A DNA stretch of 64,000 bases from Enterobacteriaceae bacterium RIT693 (GCA_009668225.1 WJYK01000004.1:248001-312000); one strand, 5' to 3'. Counted from the first letter of the stretch, positions 20,652-31,622 are shown. Translations and numbers: made by a program. Notes: generated by a model from the letters alone, not told the origin.

Positions 20652-21122
20652 ATGGCTGAGTCTGTACAGAGCAACAGCGCGGTGCTGGTGCATTTCACGC
20701 TGAAGCTTGAAGATGGCTCCACCGCGGAGTCGACCCGTGCCAACGGTAAGCCTGCGCTGTTCCGCCTTGGGGATGAGACACTGTCCCCGGGTCTGGAAGA
20801 CCAGCTGGTTGGCCTGAAGGCTGGCGATAAAAAAGCGTTTTCGCTTGCGCCAGAGGCGGCTTTTGGCATCCCAAGTCCGGATATGATCCAATACTTCTCG
20901 CGTCGCGAATTCGTTGATGCGGGCGAGCCGGAGCCGGGTGCCATTATGCTGTTTACCGCAATGGATGGCAGCGAAATGCCGGGCGTGGTGCGTGAAGTTA
21001 ACGGCGACTCGATTACCGTCGACTTTAACCATCCGCTGGCCGGGCAGACTATCCATTTTGATATTGAAGTACTGGAAGTTAATCCGGTACTGGAGGCGTT
21101 GAATGCAGATCCTGTTGGCTAA
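20652..21122 (+). CDS. fkpB: FKBP-type peptidyl-prolyl isomerase (SlpA-like), extended into ispH
   Basis: FkpB is a cytoplasmic prolyl isomerase of the SlyD/SlpA class, with an FKBP fold ([32 protein letters not shown]) and the inserted chaperone flap (ATAF-type region [19 protein letters not shown]). It has 156 residues against 149 in E. coli. The extra seven (LNADPVG) arise because the codon that is a TAA stop in E. coli is TTG here, so the frame runs on to a TAA at 21120-21122 inside ispH. The overlap with ispH is 20 bases. The enzyme core is unaffected. Confidence 0.93.
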   Translation: MAESVQSNSAVLVHFTLKLEDGSTAESTRANGKPALFRLGDETLSPGLEDQLVGLKAGDKKAFSLAPEAAFGIPSPDMIQYFSRREFVDAGEPEPGAIMLFTAMDGSEMPGVVREVNGDSITVDFNHPLAGQTIHFDIEVLEVNPVLEALNADPVG

Positions 21123-22053
21123 TCCCAGAGGCTTTTGTGCTGGGGTCGACCGCGCTATCAGCATTGTCGAAAACGCGCTGCAGATTTACGGCGCACCAAT
21201 CTACGTTCGCCACGAAGTGGTGCATAACCGCTACGTGGTGGACAGCCTGCGCGAGCGCGGGGCGATTTTCATCGAGCAAATCAGCGAAGTGCCGGACGGC
21301 GCGATCCTGATTTTCTCGGCGCACGGTGTTTCTCAGGCGGTGCGTAACGAAGCCAAAAGCCGCGAGCTGACGGTCTTCGATGCCACCTGCCCGCTGGTGA
21401 CCAAAGTGCATATGGAAGTGGCGCGTGCGAGCCGTCGTGGCGAAGAGTCCATTCTGATTGGCCATGCCGGTCACCCGGAAGTCGAAGGCACCATGGGCCA
21501 GTACAGCAACCCGAAAGGCGGAATGTACCTGGTTGAGTCGCCGGATGATGTCTGGACGCTTGAGGTTAAAGACGAAAGCAACCTGTCGTTTATGACCCAG
21601 ACCACGCTTTCCGTGGACGATACTTCGGACGTGATTGACGCCCTGCGCAAGCGCTTCCCGAAGATCATCGGCCCGCGTAAAGACGACATTTGCTATGCCA
21701 CCACTAACCGTCAGGAAGCGGTGCGTGCGCTGGCTAATGAAGCGGATGTGGTGCTGGTCGTGGGGTCTAAAAACTCCTCTAACTCTAATCGCCTTGCCGA
21801 ACTGGCACAGCGAATGGGGAAAGCGGCCTACCTGATTGATGACGCCGCGGATATCCAGGAGGCCTGGGTAAAAGAGGCCAATTGCGTCGGCGTTACCGCC
21901 GGGGCTTCTGCACCGGACGTGCTGGTGCAGAACGTCATCACCCGCCTGCGCGAGCTGGGCGGCAGCGAAGCCCAGGAGCTGACCGGGCGCGAAGAGAACA
22001 TTGTTTTTGAAGTACCGCGTGAGCTGCGAGTCGACATACGTGAAGTAGACTAG
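21103..22053 (+). CDS. ispH: 4-hydroxy-3-methylbut-2-enyl diphosphate reductase
   Basis: IspH performs the last step of the MEP isoprenoid pathway, reducing HMBPP to IPP and DMAPP with a [4Fe-4S] cluster. It is 316 residues, as in E. coli. The three cluster cysteines are seen: Cys12 ([12 protein letters not shown]), Cys96 ([11 protein letters not shown]) and Cys197 (ICYATTNRQ). The catalytic Glu region [13 protein letters not shown] is present. The gene starts inside the extended fkpB end and closes the ribF-ispH operon before a terminator. Confidence 0.98.
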   Translation: MQILLANPRGFCAGVDRAISIVENALQIYGAPIYVRHEVVHNRYVVDSLRERGAIFIEQISEVPDGAILIFSAHGVSQAVRNEAKSRELTVFDATCPLVTKVHMEVARASRRGEESILIGHAGHPEVEGTMGQYSNPKGGMYLVESPDDVWTLEVKDESNLSFMTQTTLSVDDTSDVIDALRKRFPKIIGPRKDDICYATTNRQEAVRALANEADVVLVVGSKNSSNSNRLAELAQRMGKAAYLIDDAADIQEAWVKEANCVGVTAGASAPDVLVQNVITRLRELGGSEAQELTGREENIVFEVPRELRVDIREVD

Positions 22054-22079
22054 CGTCGTCGATTTCTGTTTATGAGAAG

Positions 22080-22112
22080 ATGCCAGCTGGTGTATGCCCG
22101 CTGGCATTTTTT
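22080..22112 (+). terminator. Terminator after ispH
   Basis: ATGCCAGC (22080-22087) pairs with GCTGGCAT (22100-22107), followed by six T. It lies between ispH and rihC and overlaps the rihC leader. Confidence 0.85.
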
Positions 22113-22124
22113 ATGGAGAAAAGC

Positions 22125-23042
22125 ATGACCAGAACCCCGATTATTCTTGATACCGATCCCGGTATCGACGATGCGGTTGCCATTGCAGCAGCCCTGTTTG
22201 CACCCCAGCTGGATTTGAAGCTGATTACGACCGTCGCCGGTAATGTGTCGGTGGATAAAACCACGCGTAATGCGCTGCAGCTGCTGGAGTTTTGGCAAGA
22301 AGATACGCCCGTTGCCAGAGGTGCTTCGGTACCGCTGCTGCGTCCATTGCGGGATGCGGCCTACGTGCACGGCGAATCGGGGATGGAAGGTTATGTCTTT
22401 ACCGAAACGTCTCGTCATGCGCTGCCGGTGCCCGCATTTCAGGCTATGTACGATTGCCTGATAAACAGCGATGAGCCGGTTACTTTGGTCACCATTGGCC
22501 CGCTGACTAACGTCGCTTTGCTGCTGACTCAATACCCGGCGTGTAAAGCGAAAATCAAACGGCTGGTGATGATGGGCGGATCTGCGGGCCGGGGTAACTT
22601 TACGCCGACGGCCGAATTCAACATCGCTATTGATCCTGAAGCCGCTGCCCGTATTTTTGAGAGCGGTCTGGAGATAGTCATGTGCGGGCTGGATGTCACC
22701 AATCGGGCCATGCTTTCTCCTGAGTATCTGGCTCGCCTGCCTGAGCTCAATCGCACCGGGAAAATGCTGCATGCATTGTTCAGCCATTACCGCAGCGGCA
22801 GTATGGAAACCGGGCTGAGAATGCATGATTTGACCGCCATTGCATGGCTGGTTAAACCCGAACTGTTTCAAACTTACCCTTGTTTCGTTGCGGTGGAAAC
22901 GCACGGGACTTATACCAGCGGAACCACGGTTGTGGACCTGGAGCATCGCCTGGAGCGCCCGGCAAACGCTCAGGTTGCGTTGGATATCGACGTTCCCGGT
23001 TTTCAGGCCTGGGTCTCTGAGGTGCTGGCGCTGGCGCCGTGA
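22125..23042 (+). CDS. rihC: Ribonucleoside hydrolase RihC
   Basis: RihC hydrolyses purine and pyrimidine ribonucleosides to base plus ribose. The 305-residue protein starts [19 protein letters not shown], carrying the calcium-binding aspartate cluster DTDPGIDD of the inosine-uridine nucleoside hydrolase family. Other motifs are [13 protein letters not shown], the [12 protein letters not shown] loop and [18 protein letters not shown] with the catalytic-site His-Asp. I chose the ATG at 22125, preceded by GGAGAA; upstream in-frame starts would read through the terminator hairpin. The last 40 bases overlap the end of the convergent LysR gene. Confidence 0.95.
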   Translation: MTRTPIILDTDPGIDDAVAIAAALFAPQLDLKLITTVAGNVSVDKTTRNALQLLEFWQEDTPVARGASVPLLRPLRDAAYVHGESGMEGYVFTETSRHALPVPAFQAMYDCLINSDEPVTLVTIGPLTNVALLLTQYPACKAKIKRLVMMGGSAGRGNFTPTAEFNIAIDPEAAARIFESGLEIVMCGLDVTNRAMLSPEYLARLPELNRTGKMLHALFSHYRSGSMETGLRMHDLTAIAWLVKPELFQTYPCFVAVETHGTYTSGTTVVDLEHRLERPANAQVALDIDVPGFQAWVSEVLALAP

Positions 23043-23938
23043 GTGGCTATCTCTTCGCTCAGATAGTCGATCATCGCCCGCATCGGGCCTGGCATATGCT
23101 GGTTTCGTGTCCACAATAGCCACAGTTCGCCGGTATAGGCGCTGATAAACTCCCAGTCCGGCAGCACCTGCACTATTTCGCCGCGGGCCAGCGCATCGCG
23201 CGCGGTAAATAGCGGCAGGCTGCCAATCCCCAGATTACGCTTAACCGCATCCAGCCTGACTCCCGTATGGTTTGCCGCATAGCGCCCGTGGGTTTGTACC
23301 GTCTCCGTCTTGCCCGGCCGGCGAAACTTCCAGCGCGAATCAGCCGGCGTTTCTCCCAGGCTAATGCAGCTATGCTGGCGCAAATCTCCTGGTTGTTGTG
23401 GTGTACCGTGCAGATGCAGGTACTCCGGGGTGGCGCAAATAATATGTGCGATAGGCATTAGCGGTTTGCCGTACAGGCCAGGAGACGGGCTGTCTGTGAT
23501 GCGTAGCGCCAGATCAACGCCGTCATCAATCAGATCCATATAACGGTCTTCAAGGCGCAGGCTGACATTTACCCTGGGATAGCGGGCCAGAAACGTCGGG
23601 ATCAGCGGATGGATAACAAAATGCCCCACCGCCTTTGGTACGCTGAGCGTCAATCGGCCCTGGACCACCGTCTGCAGGCTACTTCCCCTATCCATCGCCT
23701 GCCTGGCCGCCTCCAGCATCTCCAGCGCATGCTGATAGACCGTTTTACCCGTATCGCTCAGGGCCAGTTTTCGCGTCGAACGATGCAGCAATTTACATCC
23801 CATCTCCCGTTCAAGGCGTGAGACGCTGCGGCTGATAGCAGAGGGTGTTGTTCCCGCTATTCTGGCAGCGGCGGAAAAACTGCCCTGCTCAACAATGGTC
23901 ACAAAAGTGGCGAGATCGGGAAGTAAGGTCAGATTCAT
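23003..23938 (-). CDS. LysR-family transcriptional regulator, divergent from an AlaX-type gene
   Basis: A 311-residue LysR-type regulator. The N-terminal winged helix-turn-helix is clear ([20 protein letters not shown], then [17 protein letters not shown]), and the effector-binding domain follows with a GLYGKPL... motif typical of the subgroup that includes many E. coli and Klebsiella paralogues. I do not recognise a specific name or ligand. It is divergent from the alanyl-tRNA editing gene with 91 bases between starts, the classic arrangement for a LysR regulator and its target. Its 3' end overlaps rihC by 40 bases tail-to-tail. E. coli K-12 has neither gene between rihC and dapB. Confidence 0.85.
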   Translation of the reverse strand: MNLTLLPDLATFVTIVEQGSFSAAARIAGTTPSAISRSVSRLEREMGCKLLHRSTRKLALSDTGKTVYQHALEMLEAARQAMDRGSSLQTVVQGRLTLSVPKAVGHFVIHPLIPTFLARYPRVNVSLRLEDRYMDLIDDGVDLALRITDSPSPGLYGKPLMPIAHIICATPEYLHLHGTPQQPGDLRQHSCISLGETPADSRWKFRRPGKTETVQTHGRYAANHTGVRLDAVKRNLGIGSLPLFTARDALARGEIVQVLPDWEFISAYTGELWLLWTRNQHMPGPMRAMIDYLSEEIATHGASASTSETQA

Positions 23939-23978
23939 TTGTGCTTACCAGGCAAAGGTTCATTGTTTGAAAGGCAGA

Positions 23979-23994
23979 TTATCTATATTGATAA
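23979..23994. promoter_or_regulatory. Candidate LysR-type operator in the regulator/AlaX divergent gap
   Basis: TTATC, six bases, GATAA forms an imperfect palindrome in the middle of the 91-base gap and fits the T-N11-A pattern of LysR boxes. It is pattern evidence only. Confidence 0.4.
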
Positions 23995-24029
23995 ACGCAA
24001 TATACTCTTCTGACTATGAGGAGAACATG

Positions 24030-24659
24030 ATGACTGAACGACTTTATTACTCGAGTGATATCACCAAAGGCCGCGCAAGGGTGGTTAGCTGTACGGCTGA
24101 ATCTGACGGCCGCTATGCGATTGAGCTGGACCGAACGCTTTTTCATCCACAGGGAGGAGGGCAGCCGGCCGACAAAGGCTGGATTGCCGGCGTACCCGTT
24201 GAGGCGGTAATGCAACGGGGTGAAAACGTACTACACATCCTGCAGCAGCCTCTTGATCTTGCTGAGGTTGAGCTACGCGTCGATGCGGTGACTCGTCTGC
24301 TGCATTCGCGTTGGCACACTTCCGGGCATCTGGTGGGGTATGCGGGTGAAGAATGCGGCTGGCAGCCCGTTAAGGCGCACCACTGGCCTGGCGAAGGGCG
24401 TATCACCTTTGTGAGCAAAGAAAATGCTCCTGTACCTACTGCGGAAAAGCTGCTGGCGATCGTTCAGCCTTGGTTGGAGGGGAAATTGAGCAGGTCGATT
24501 GCATTTGAAGACGGCAGGCGCAAAGTAGGGTTCGGCGAGTTGCCAGCTTATCTGTGCGGTGGCACCCACGTTGAAACGCTGACAGAGATTAATGGCATCA
24601 CCGTTACCGGCATGAAAGTTAAAAAAGGGCAGCTAGCGGTCAATTATGCGCTTGTCTGA
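24030..24659 (+). CDS. Free-standing alanyl-tRNA editing protein (AlaX, AlaX-M-like)
   Basis: AlaX proteins hydrolyse Ser- or Gly-tRNA-Ala in trans and are homologous to the editing domain of AlaRS. This 209-residue protein has the HPQGGGQPADKG loop (residues 39-50) that marks the N-terminal barrel of AlaX-M and AlaRS, and the zinc ligands HxxxH at 96-100 (HTSGH) and CxxxH at 176-180 (CGGTH). No synthetase or tRNA-binding domain is fused. Two ATGs overlap at 24027 and 24030; I prefer 24030 because AGGAG ends six bases before it, and the longer frame upstream would run back into the LysR gene. The specific substrate (Ser, Gly or even a non-tRNA ester) cannot be told. Confidence 0.85.
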   Translation: MTERLYYSSDITKGRARVVSCTAESDGRYAIELDRTLFHPQGGGQPADKGWIAGVPVEAVMQRGENVLHILQQPLDLAEVELRVDAVTRLLHSRWHTSGHLVGYAGEECGWQPVKAHHWPGEGRITFVSKENAPVPTAEKLLAIVQPWLEGKLSRSIAFEDGRRKVGFGELPAYLCGGTHVETLTEINGITVTGMKVKKGQLAVNYALV

Positions 24660-24927
24660 GCGCTTCGAATGAACCCTTTCGCAGCACATTCTCTTTCGCT
24701 GCATCAGCCATAAGGTGTGCTGTCGCGTATTCTATTACTCTCGGCGCTCTCGTTAGCGGGAAAACCTGAGCTTTTTTAACCGCCATTTAATCCTGGTAAA
24801 AGTAAGGTTTTTATGGCTGTTATTGATAACACAGGGGCCATGACAGTAAATTCTAATTATGGGTGTTTTCGGCTGGCGGCCCGGCTGCGGGCTGGTTAAC
24901 CTGAGAGCGTTTCTACGAATTATTTAA

Positions 24928-25764
<837 letters not shown>

Positions 25765-25814
25765 TTAAATATATCCTTATAAATGTGGTTGTTTGTTTTT
25801 AATTGTTTGATTTT

Positions 25815-25843
25815 AGGGTGATTTATATCACCCTTTTGTTTTT
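25815..25843 (+). terminator. Terminator after dapB
   Basis: AGGGTGAT (25815-25822) and ATCACCCT (25827-25834) form a perfect 8-bp stem with loop TTAT, followed by a T-rich run. Confidence 0.85.
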
Positions 25844-26084
25844 ATGTGGGCTTGGTTGTTTAAGTCTTAATTATTGCCAATAAAATCAATTTATCTATCG
25901 TTTTTGTGTTGTCGTAATGTTAATTTTGACCATTCGGTCTACTTTTTTACTCTCATCTCGCCACTTTTCCAGTATTCATGGTCGGCAATCGGTTACTTTT
26001 CCCAGGTTAGCTGATTGTTTTGACCTTCAAATCAGATCTTTTTACTCTGAGCGGCAAAATAGACATAAAAACTTCGTCTTAAGG

Positions 26085-26113
26085 TAGACTTTTACCCGGC
26101 TTGTCTCTAGAAT
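26085..26113 (+). promoter_or_regulatory. carAB upstream promoter P1
   Basis: TAGACT at 26085-26090 and TAGAAT at 26108-26113 are 17 bases apart. The surrounding bases resemble the E. coli carP1 region, which is controlled by pyrimidines and purines. It lies 110 bases before the carA start within a 458-base AT-rich control region that holds no gene. Confidence 0.7.
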
Positions 26114-26156
26114 GCCGCCGTTTGCCAAAAATCCGTAGGGCAGGCACTTTTTGCAT

Positions 26157-26210
26157 TTGATTCAGTCGCTGGTTTTGAATTAATATGCGAATAAATTGAA
26201 TGTTTATTCC
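26157..26210 (+). promoter_or_regulatory. carAB promoter P2 with tandem ARG boxes
   Basis: TTGATT (26157-26162) and TAATAT (26181-26186), 18 bases apart, form P2. Two ArgR half-palindrome pairs overlap it: TGAAT-N4-ATGCG at 26176-26189 and TGAAT-N4-ATTCC at 26197-26210. Their starts are exactly 21 bases apart, the 18+3 spacing of paired ARG boxes. The -10 lies inside the first box, so arginine-bound ArgR should block P2, as in E. coli. Confidence 0.8.
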
Positions 26211-26222
26211 CTGGAGGACGTT

Positions 26223-27371
26223 TTGATTAAGTCAGCGCTGTTGGTTCTGGAAGACGGAACCCAATTCCACGGTCGGGCCATTGGGGCATCGGGTACGGCA
26301 GTGGGTGAAGTCGTTTTCAATACCTCATTGACCGGTTATCAAGAAATCCTCACTGATCCTTCCTACTCCCGCCAGATTGTCACTCTTACTTATCCTCATA
26401 TCGGTAATGTCGGCACCAATGAAGCCGATGAAGAATCCTCCCAGGTTCATGCGCAAGGCCTCGTCATTCGTGACCTGCCGCTGATTGCCAGCAACTTCAG
26501 AAGCCAGGAAGACCTTTCTTCTTATCTTAAGCGCCATAACATCGTGGCCATTGCCGATATCGATACCCGTAAGCTGACTCGCCTGCTGCGCGAAAAAGGC
26601 GCTCAGAACGGCTGTATTATCGCGGGCGATAACGTAGACGCGGCCCTGGCGCTGGAAAAAGCGAAAGCGTTCCCCGGCCTGAACGGCATGGACCTCGCGA
26701 AAGAAGTGACGACCAAAGAAGCGTACACCTGGCAGCAAGGGAGCTGGACGCTTGAAGGCAATCTGCCAGAAGCGGCAAAAGCAGAAGATTTACCGTTCCA
26801 CGTGGTGGCCTATGACTACGGCGCAAAACGCAATATTCTGCGCATGTTGGTAGACAGAGGCTGCCGCCTGACCGTTGTTCCGGCACAAACGCCGGCTGAA
26901 GAAGTACTGAAGATGAACCCGGATGGCATCTTCCTTTCTAACGGCCCTGGCGACCCGGCACCTTGCGACTACGCCATCAGCGCAATCAAATCCTTCCTGG
27001 AGACAGACATTCCTGTCTTTGGGATTTGCCTCGGCCACCAGCTGCTGGCGCTGGCGAGCGGTGCTAACACCGTGAAGATGAAGTTTGGTCACCACGGCGG
27101 TAACCACCCGGTGAAAGACCTGGATAAAGACTGCGTGATGATAACCGCCCAGAACCACGGTTTTGCGGTGGATGAGACGACGCTGCCTGCCAACCTGCGT
27201 GTAACGCACAAATCTCTGTTCGATGGCACGCTGCAGGGCATCCATCGCACCGATAAAGCCGCGTTCAGCTTCCAGGGTCACCCTGAAGCCAGCCCGGGGC
27301 CGCACGACGCCGCGCCGCTGTTCGACCACTTTATCGAACTTATCGAGCAATACCGTAACACCGCTAAATAA
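26223..27371 (+). CDS. carA: Carbamoyl-phosphate synthase small subunit
   Basis: CarA hydrolyses glutamine and passes ammonia to CarB for carbamoyl phosphate, which feeds arginine and pyrimidine synthesis. The start is TTG at 26223-26225, five bases after GGAGG, as in E. coli; this gives 382 residues beginning with the conserved [19 protein letters not shown] longer frame from an earlier TTG would translate the ARG-box region and the ribosome-binding site. The C-terminal class I amidotransferase domain has the nucleophile motif [14 protein letters not shown] and the His-Glu pair in [11 protein letters not shown]. Confidence 0.97.
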   Translation: MIKSALLVLEDGTQFHGRAIGASGTAVGEVVFNTSLTGYQEILTDPSYSRQIVTLTYPHIGNVGTNEADEESSQVHAQGLVIRDLPLIASNFRSQEDLSSYLKRHNIVAIADIDTRKLTRLLREKGAQNGCIIAGDNVDAALALEKAKAFPGLNGMDLAKEVTTKEAYTWQQGSWTLEGNLPEAAKAEDLPFHVVAYDYGAKRNILRMLVDRGCRLTVVPAQTPAEEVLKMNPDGIFLSNGPGDPAPCDYAISAIKSFLETDIPVFGICLGHQLLALASGANTVKMKFGHHGGNHPVKDLDKDCVMITAQNHGFAVDETTLPANLRVTHKSLFDGTLQGIHRTDKAAFSFQGHPEASPGPHDAAPLFDHFIELIEQYRNTAK

Positions 27372-27389
27372 TCAGGAGCCGAGAAGACC

Positions 27390-30300
27390 ATGCCAAAACG
27401 TACAGATATAAAAAGCATCCTGATCCTCGGCGCTGGCCCGATTGTTATCGGCCAGGCCTGTGAGTTCGACTACTCCGGCGCCCAGGCGTGTAAAGCGCTG
27501 CGTGAAGAGGGCTACCGCGTTATTCTGGTGAACTCCAACCCGGCAACCATCATGACCGACCCGGAAATGGCCGATGCGACCTACATCGAGCCGATTCACT
27601 GGGAAGTGGTACGCAAAATCATCGAAAAAGAGCGCCCGGACGCGGTGCTGCCCACCATGGGCGGGCAGACCGCACTAAACTGTGCGCTGGAGCTTGAGCG
27701 TCAGGGCGTGCTGGAAGAGTTCGGCGTCACCATGATCGGCGCAACTGCCGACGCTATCGATAAAGCCGAAGACCGTCGTCGCTTCGACATTGCGATGAAA
27801 AAAATCGGCCTCGACACCGCGCGCTCCGGCATTGCGCACAATATGGAAGAAGCGTTGGCTGTCGCGGCCGACGTGGGCTACCCGTGTATCATCCGTCCCT
27901 CCTTTACTATGGGCGGCACCGGCGGCGGTATCGCTTATAACCGCGAAGAGTTTGAAGAGATTTGCGAACGCGGTCTGGATCTTTCCCCAACCAAAGAGCT
28001 GCTGATTGATGAATCGCTGATCGGCTGGAAAGAGTACGAGATGGAAGTGGTGCGTGATAAGAACGACAACTGCATCATCGTCTGCTCTATCGAAAACTTC
28101 GACCCGATGGGCATCCACACCGGTGACTCTATCACCGTGGCGCCAGCGCAAACGCTGACTGATAAAGAATACCAAATCATGCGTAACGCCTCGATGGCGG
28201 TACTGCGTGAAATCGGCGTAGAAACCGGGGGCTCTAACGTTCAGTTCTCCGTTAACCCGAAAACGGGCCGTCTTATCATCATCGAGATGAACCCGCGCGT
28301 GTCCCGCTCCTCCGCGCTGGCGTCTAAAGCGACCGGCTTCCCGATTGCAAAAGTCGCCGCGAAACTGGCGGTAGGTTACACCCTTGACGAGCTGATGAAC
28401 GACATCACCGGCGGCCGCACTCCGGCTTCCTTCGAACCGTCCATCGACTATGTCGTGACCAAAATACCTCGCTTTAACTTCGAGAAATTTGCCGGCGCAA
28501 ACGACCGCCTGACCACGCAGATGAAATCCGTGGGTGAAGTGATGGCAATCGGCCGCACCCAGCAAGAGTCCCTGCAGAAAGCGTTGCGAGGCCTGGAAGT
28601 TGGCGCCACGGGCTTTGACCCGAAAGTCAGCCTGGACGATCCGGAAGCCCTGACCAAAATTCGTCGCGAGCTGAAAGACGCAGGCGCCGAGCGTATCTGG
28701 TATGTGGCCGACGCGTTCCGTGCGGGCCTGTCCGTCGACGGCGTGTTCAACCTGACTAACATCGATCGCTGGTTCCTGGTGCAGATTGAAGAGCTGGTGC
28801 GCCTGGAAGAGCAGGTGGCTGAAATTGGTATCACCGGCCTGAACCACGACTTCCTGCGCATGCTGAAACGCAAAGGTTTTGCGGATGCGCGTCTGGCAAA
28901 ACTGGCTGGCGTTCGTGAATCCGAAGTGCGCAAACTGCGTGAGCAATATAACCTGCATCCTGTCTACAAACGTGTGGATACCTGTGCGGCGGAATTCGCT
29001 ACCGACACGGCTTACATGTACTCCACGTACGAAGACGAGTGTGAAGCTAATCCGAACAACGACCGCGATAAAATCATGGTGCTGGGCGGCGGTCCAAACC
29101 GTATCGGCCAGGGCATTGAGTTCGACTATTGCTGCGTACACGCTTCTCTGGCGTTGCGCGAAGATGGTTACGAAACCATCATGGTTAACTGCAACCCGGA
29201 AACCGTCTCCACCGACTACGACACGTCTGACCGCCTCTACTTTGAGCCGGTTACCTTCGAAGACGTGCTGGAAATCGTCCGCGTTGAGAAGCCGAAGGGC
29301 GTTATCGTGCAGTACGGCGGACAGACGCCGCTGAAGCTGGCTCGTGCGCTGGAAGCGGCCGGTGTGCCGGTTATCGGCACCAGCCCGGATGCTATCGACC
29401 GTGCAGAAGATCGTGAACGCTTCCAGCATGCCGTTGAGCGCCTGAAGCTGAAGCAGCCTGCTAACGCCACCGTGACGGCCATTGAGCAGGCGGTAGAGAA
29501 AGCCGTGCAGATTGGTTACCCGCTGGTGGTTCGTCCTTCTTACGTGCTGGGCGGCCGTGCGATGGAAATCGTCTACGACGAAGCGGACCTTCGCCGCTAC
29601 TTCCAGACTGCGGTTAGCGTCTCTAACGACGCACCGGTACTGCTCGACCGCTTCCTGGACGATGCGGTTGAAGTGGACGTGGACGCCATCTGCGACGGTG
29701 AAACCGTACTGATTGGCGGCATCATGGAACACATTGAGCAGGCGGGCGTTCACTCCGGTGACTCTGCATGCTCCCTGCCGGCTTACACTTTGAGCCAGGA
29801 AATCCAGGATGTGATGCGCCAGCAGGTGCAGAAGCTGGCCTTCGAGCTGCAGGTGCGCGGTCTGATGAACGTGCAGTTTGCGGTGAAGGACAACGAGGTT
29901 TACCTGATTGAAGTTAACCCACGTGCCGCGCGTACCGTGCCGTTTGTTTCCAAAGCAACGGGCGTGCCGCTGGCGAAAGTTGCCGCTCGCGTCATGGCCG
30001 GGAAAACGCTGGTTGAGCAGGGCGTGACCAAAGAAATCATTCCACCGTACTACTCGGTGAAAGAAGTGGTGCTGCCGTTCAACAAATTCCCAGGCGTTGA
30101 CCCGCTGTTAGGGCCAGAAATGCGCTCTACCGGGGAAGTGATGGGCGTGGGCCGTACCTTCGCTGAAGCTTTCTCTAAAGCGATGCTGGGCAGCCAGTCC
30201 ACGATGCGTAAGCCGGGCCGCGCGCTTCTTTCCGTGCGCGAAGGTGATAAAGAGCGCGTCGTAGACCTGGCCGCGAAGCTGCTGAAACAGGGCTTCGAGC

Positions 30301-30614
30301 TGGACGCTACCCACGGTACCGCGATTGTTCTGGGTGAAGCCGGTATTAACCCACGTCTGGTGAACAAGGTGCATGAAGGGCGTCCGCACATTCAGGATCG
30401 TATCAAGAATGGCGAATACACCTACATCATCAACACCACCGCGGGCCGCCAGGCGATTGAAGATTCCAAGCTGATTCGCCGCAGCGCGCTGCAGTACAAA
30501 GTGCATTACGACACCACGCTGAACGGCGGCTTCGCTACGGCGATGGCGCTGAACGCAGACGCCACCGAGAAGGTGACTTCGGTGCAGGAAATGCACGCCC
30601 AGATTAAGGGCTGA
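27390..30614 (+). CDS. carB: Carbamoyl-phosphate synthase large subunit
   Basis: CarB uses two ATP-grasp halves to make carboxyphosphate and then carbamoyl phosphate. It has 1074 residues (1073 in E. coli). The repeated halves are visible: [21 protein letters not shown] at the N-terminus and its counterpart [20 protein letters not shown] near residue 560; each is followed by an ATP-grasp region with an [15 protein letters not shown] or [15 protein letters not shown] strand. The C-terminal allosteric domain (from about 935) is the ornithine/UMP site. It follows carA by 18 bases. Confidence 0.99.
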   Translation: MPKRTDIKSILILGAGPIVIGQACEFDYSGAQACKALREEGYRVILVNSNPATIMTDPEMADATYIEPIHWEVVRKIIEKERPDAVLPTMGGQTALNCALELERQGVLEEFGVTMIGATADAIDKAEDRRRFDIAMKKIGLDTARSGIAHNMEEALAVAADVGYPCIIRPSFTMGGTGGGIAYNREEFEEICERGLDLSPTKELLIDESLIGWKEYEMEVVRDKNDNCIIVCSIENFDPMGIHTGDSITVAPAQTLTDKEYQIMRNASMAVLREIGVETGGSNVQFSVNPKTGRLIIIEMNPRVSRSSALASKATGFPIAKVAAKLAVGYTLDELMNDITGGRTPASFEPSIDYVVTKIPRFNFEKFAGANDRLTTQMKSVGEVMAIGRTQQESLQKALRGLEVGATGFDPKVSLDDPEALTKIRRELKDAGAERIWYVADAFRAGLSVDGVFNLTNIDRWFLVQIEELVRLEEQVAEIGITGLNHDFLRMLKRKGFADARLAKLAGVRESEVRKLREQYNLHPVYKRVDTCAAEFATDTAYMYSTYEDECEANPNNDRDKIMVLGGGPNRIGQGIEFDYCCVHASLALREDGYETIMVNCNPETVSTDYDTSDRLYFEPVTFEDVLEIVRVEKPKGVIVQYGGQTPLKLARALEAAGVPVIGTSPDAIDRAEDRERFQHAVERLKLKQPANATVTAIEQAVEKAVQIGYPLVVRPSYVLGGRAMEIVYDEADLRRYFQTAVSVSNDAPVLLDRFLDDAVEVDVDAICDGETVLIGGIMEHIEQAGVHSGDSACSLPAYTLSQEIQDVMRQQVQKLAFELQVRGLMNVQFAVKDNEVYLIEVNPRAARTVPFVSKATGVPLAKVAARVMAGKTLVEQGVTKEIIPPYYSVKEVVLPFNKFPGVDPLLGPEMRSTGEVMGVGRTFAEAFSKAMLGSQSTMRKPGRALLSVREGDKERVVDLAAKLLKQGFELDATHGTAIVLGEAGINPRLVNKVHEGRPHIQDRIKNGEYTYIINTTAGRQAIEDSKLIRRSALQYKVHYDTTLNGGFATAMALNADATEKVTSVQEMHAQIKG

Positions 30615-30654
30615 TATTTGTCAGCCTGAAAGAATATTCCGAAAACAACGCCAG

Positions 30655-30679
30655 CGGCCTCTGAAAAGAGGCCGTTTTT
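30655..30679 (+). terminator. Terminator of carAB
   Basis: CGGCCTC (30655-30661) pairs with GAGGCCG (30668-30674), loop TGAAAA, then five T. Confidence 0.88.
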
Positions 30680-30753
30680 GCTTCGGACTCAGCGAGATAG
30701 TCTACAGTTAACCTGCACACAACTGAAAATGACTAACACGCTGGGAGAACACC

Positions 30754-30987
30754 ATGCAGAAACATACTTTACTCGCTTCCCTTTTTGCTGCCGTAACGCT
30801 TCTGACCGTAGCAGGCTGCTCGTCGAATCAGTCCGTTAAAACGAGCGATGGCAAAACGATTGTGACCGATGGCAAACCGCAGGTTGATAAAGATACCGGC
30901 CTGGTGTCTTACAAAAATGCCGAAACGGGCAAAACCGAGCAGATCAACCGCGACCAGGTGAAAGAGATGAGCGAGCTGGATAACTAG
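30754..30987 (+). CDS. YgdI/YgdR-type small lipoprotein (DUF903)
   Basis: A 77-residue prolipoprotein. The signal peptide ends in the lipobox TVAGC, so the mature protein starts at Cys22 and is about 56 residues; Ser-Ser follow, which predicts outer-membrane sorting. The mature part has the SH3-like DUF903 pattern: an SDGKTIVTDGKPQVDKDTG strand pair and GKTEQINRDQVKEM. It resembles E. coli YgdI and YgdR, of unknown function, but sits at a different locus. GGGAG lies upstream of the ATG. In E. coli this place between carB and kefF holds the cai/fix cluster. Confidence 0.82.
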   Translation: MQKHTLLASLFAAVTLLTVAGCSSNQSVKTSDGKTIVTDGKPQVDKDTGLVSYKNAETGKTEQINRDQVKEMSELDN

Positions 30988-31029
30988 TTAAGAAATATCC
31001 AACAACACGCTCAGCAATATTGACTGTTA

Positions 31030-31085
31030 GCCTGTCGATTAACTGACTAAACTCACTGTCATTAAAGGCAGTAGTGAAGACAGGC
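31030..31085 (+). other. Inverted repeat in kefF leader
   Basis: GCCTGTC (31030-31036) can pair with GACAGGC (31079-31085), enclosing an inner CACTG/CAGT-TAG-TG hairpin. The right arm ends six bases before the kefF ATG, over the place where the ribosome-binding site would be. This is a structural suggestion only. Confidence 0.4.
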
Positions 31086-31091
31086 TTAACA

Positions 31092-31622
31092 ATGATTCTT
31101 ATAATTTATGCGCATCCCTATCCCCAGCATTCGCACGCCAACCGGCAAATGATTGAGCGGGCGAAAACGCTGCCGGGGGTAGAGATTCGTTCCCTCTACG
31201 AACTTTATCCCGACTTCAACATTGATATTGCCGCCGAGCAGCAGGCGTTGAGCCGCGCTGATTTGGTTATCTGGCAGCATCCTATGCAGTGGTACAGCAC
31301 GCCCCCGTTGATGAAATTGTGGATAGACAAAGTCCTCTCGCACGGTTGGGCATACGGTAAGGGTGGGAACGCGCTGCACGGCAAAGACATTATCTGGGCA
31401 GTGACGACCGGCGGAAGCGAAAAACATTTCGAGCTGGGTGACCACCCCGGATTTGACGTACTTGCCCAGCCACTGCAGGCGACAGCGCTTTACTGCGGCA
31501 TGAACTGGCTGCCGAGTTTTGCCATTCACTTCACCTTTGTTTGCGACGAATTCACGCTTGCCCGCCAGGCGGACGACTATAAGCAACGCTTAATTGACTG
31601 GCAGGAGGCTCGCCGTGGATAG
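31092..31622 (+). CDS. kefF: KefC ancillary quinone oxidoreductase KefF
   Basis: KefF is a flavodoxin-fold FMN oxidoreductase that binds the cytoplasmic side of KefC and is needed for its full activation by glutathione adducts. The protein is 176 residues, starting [18 protein letters not shown]. Conserved parts are [18 protein letters not shown] and the GGNALHGK... region followed by [13 protein letters not shown] use the ATG at 31092; a GTG six codons upstream would overlap the leader inverted repeat. kefC starts eight bases before the stop, so the pair is translationally coupled. No strong ribosome-binding site is seen. Confidence 0.95.
   Translation: MILIIYAHPYPQHSHANRQMIERAKTLPGVEIRSLYELYPDFNIDIAAEQQALSRADLVIWQHPMQWYSTPPLMKLWIDKVLSHGWAYGKGGNALHGKDIIWAVTTGGSEKHFELGDHPGFDVLAQPLQATALYCGMNWLPSFAIHFTFVCDEFTLARQADDYKQRLIDWQEARRG

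Noticed and set aside
24682-24722. CAGCACA/TGTGCTG inverted repeat after the AlaX gene
   Set aside because: Only a 7-bp stem with a 27-base loop and no T-run; not good enough for a terminator.
27675-29753. 692-residue frame antisense to carB
   Set aside because: Long antisense frames are expected opposite GC-rich, codon-biased genes; composition is unlike a real protein and no start signal is seen.
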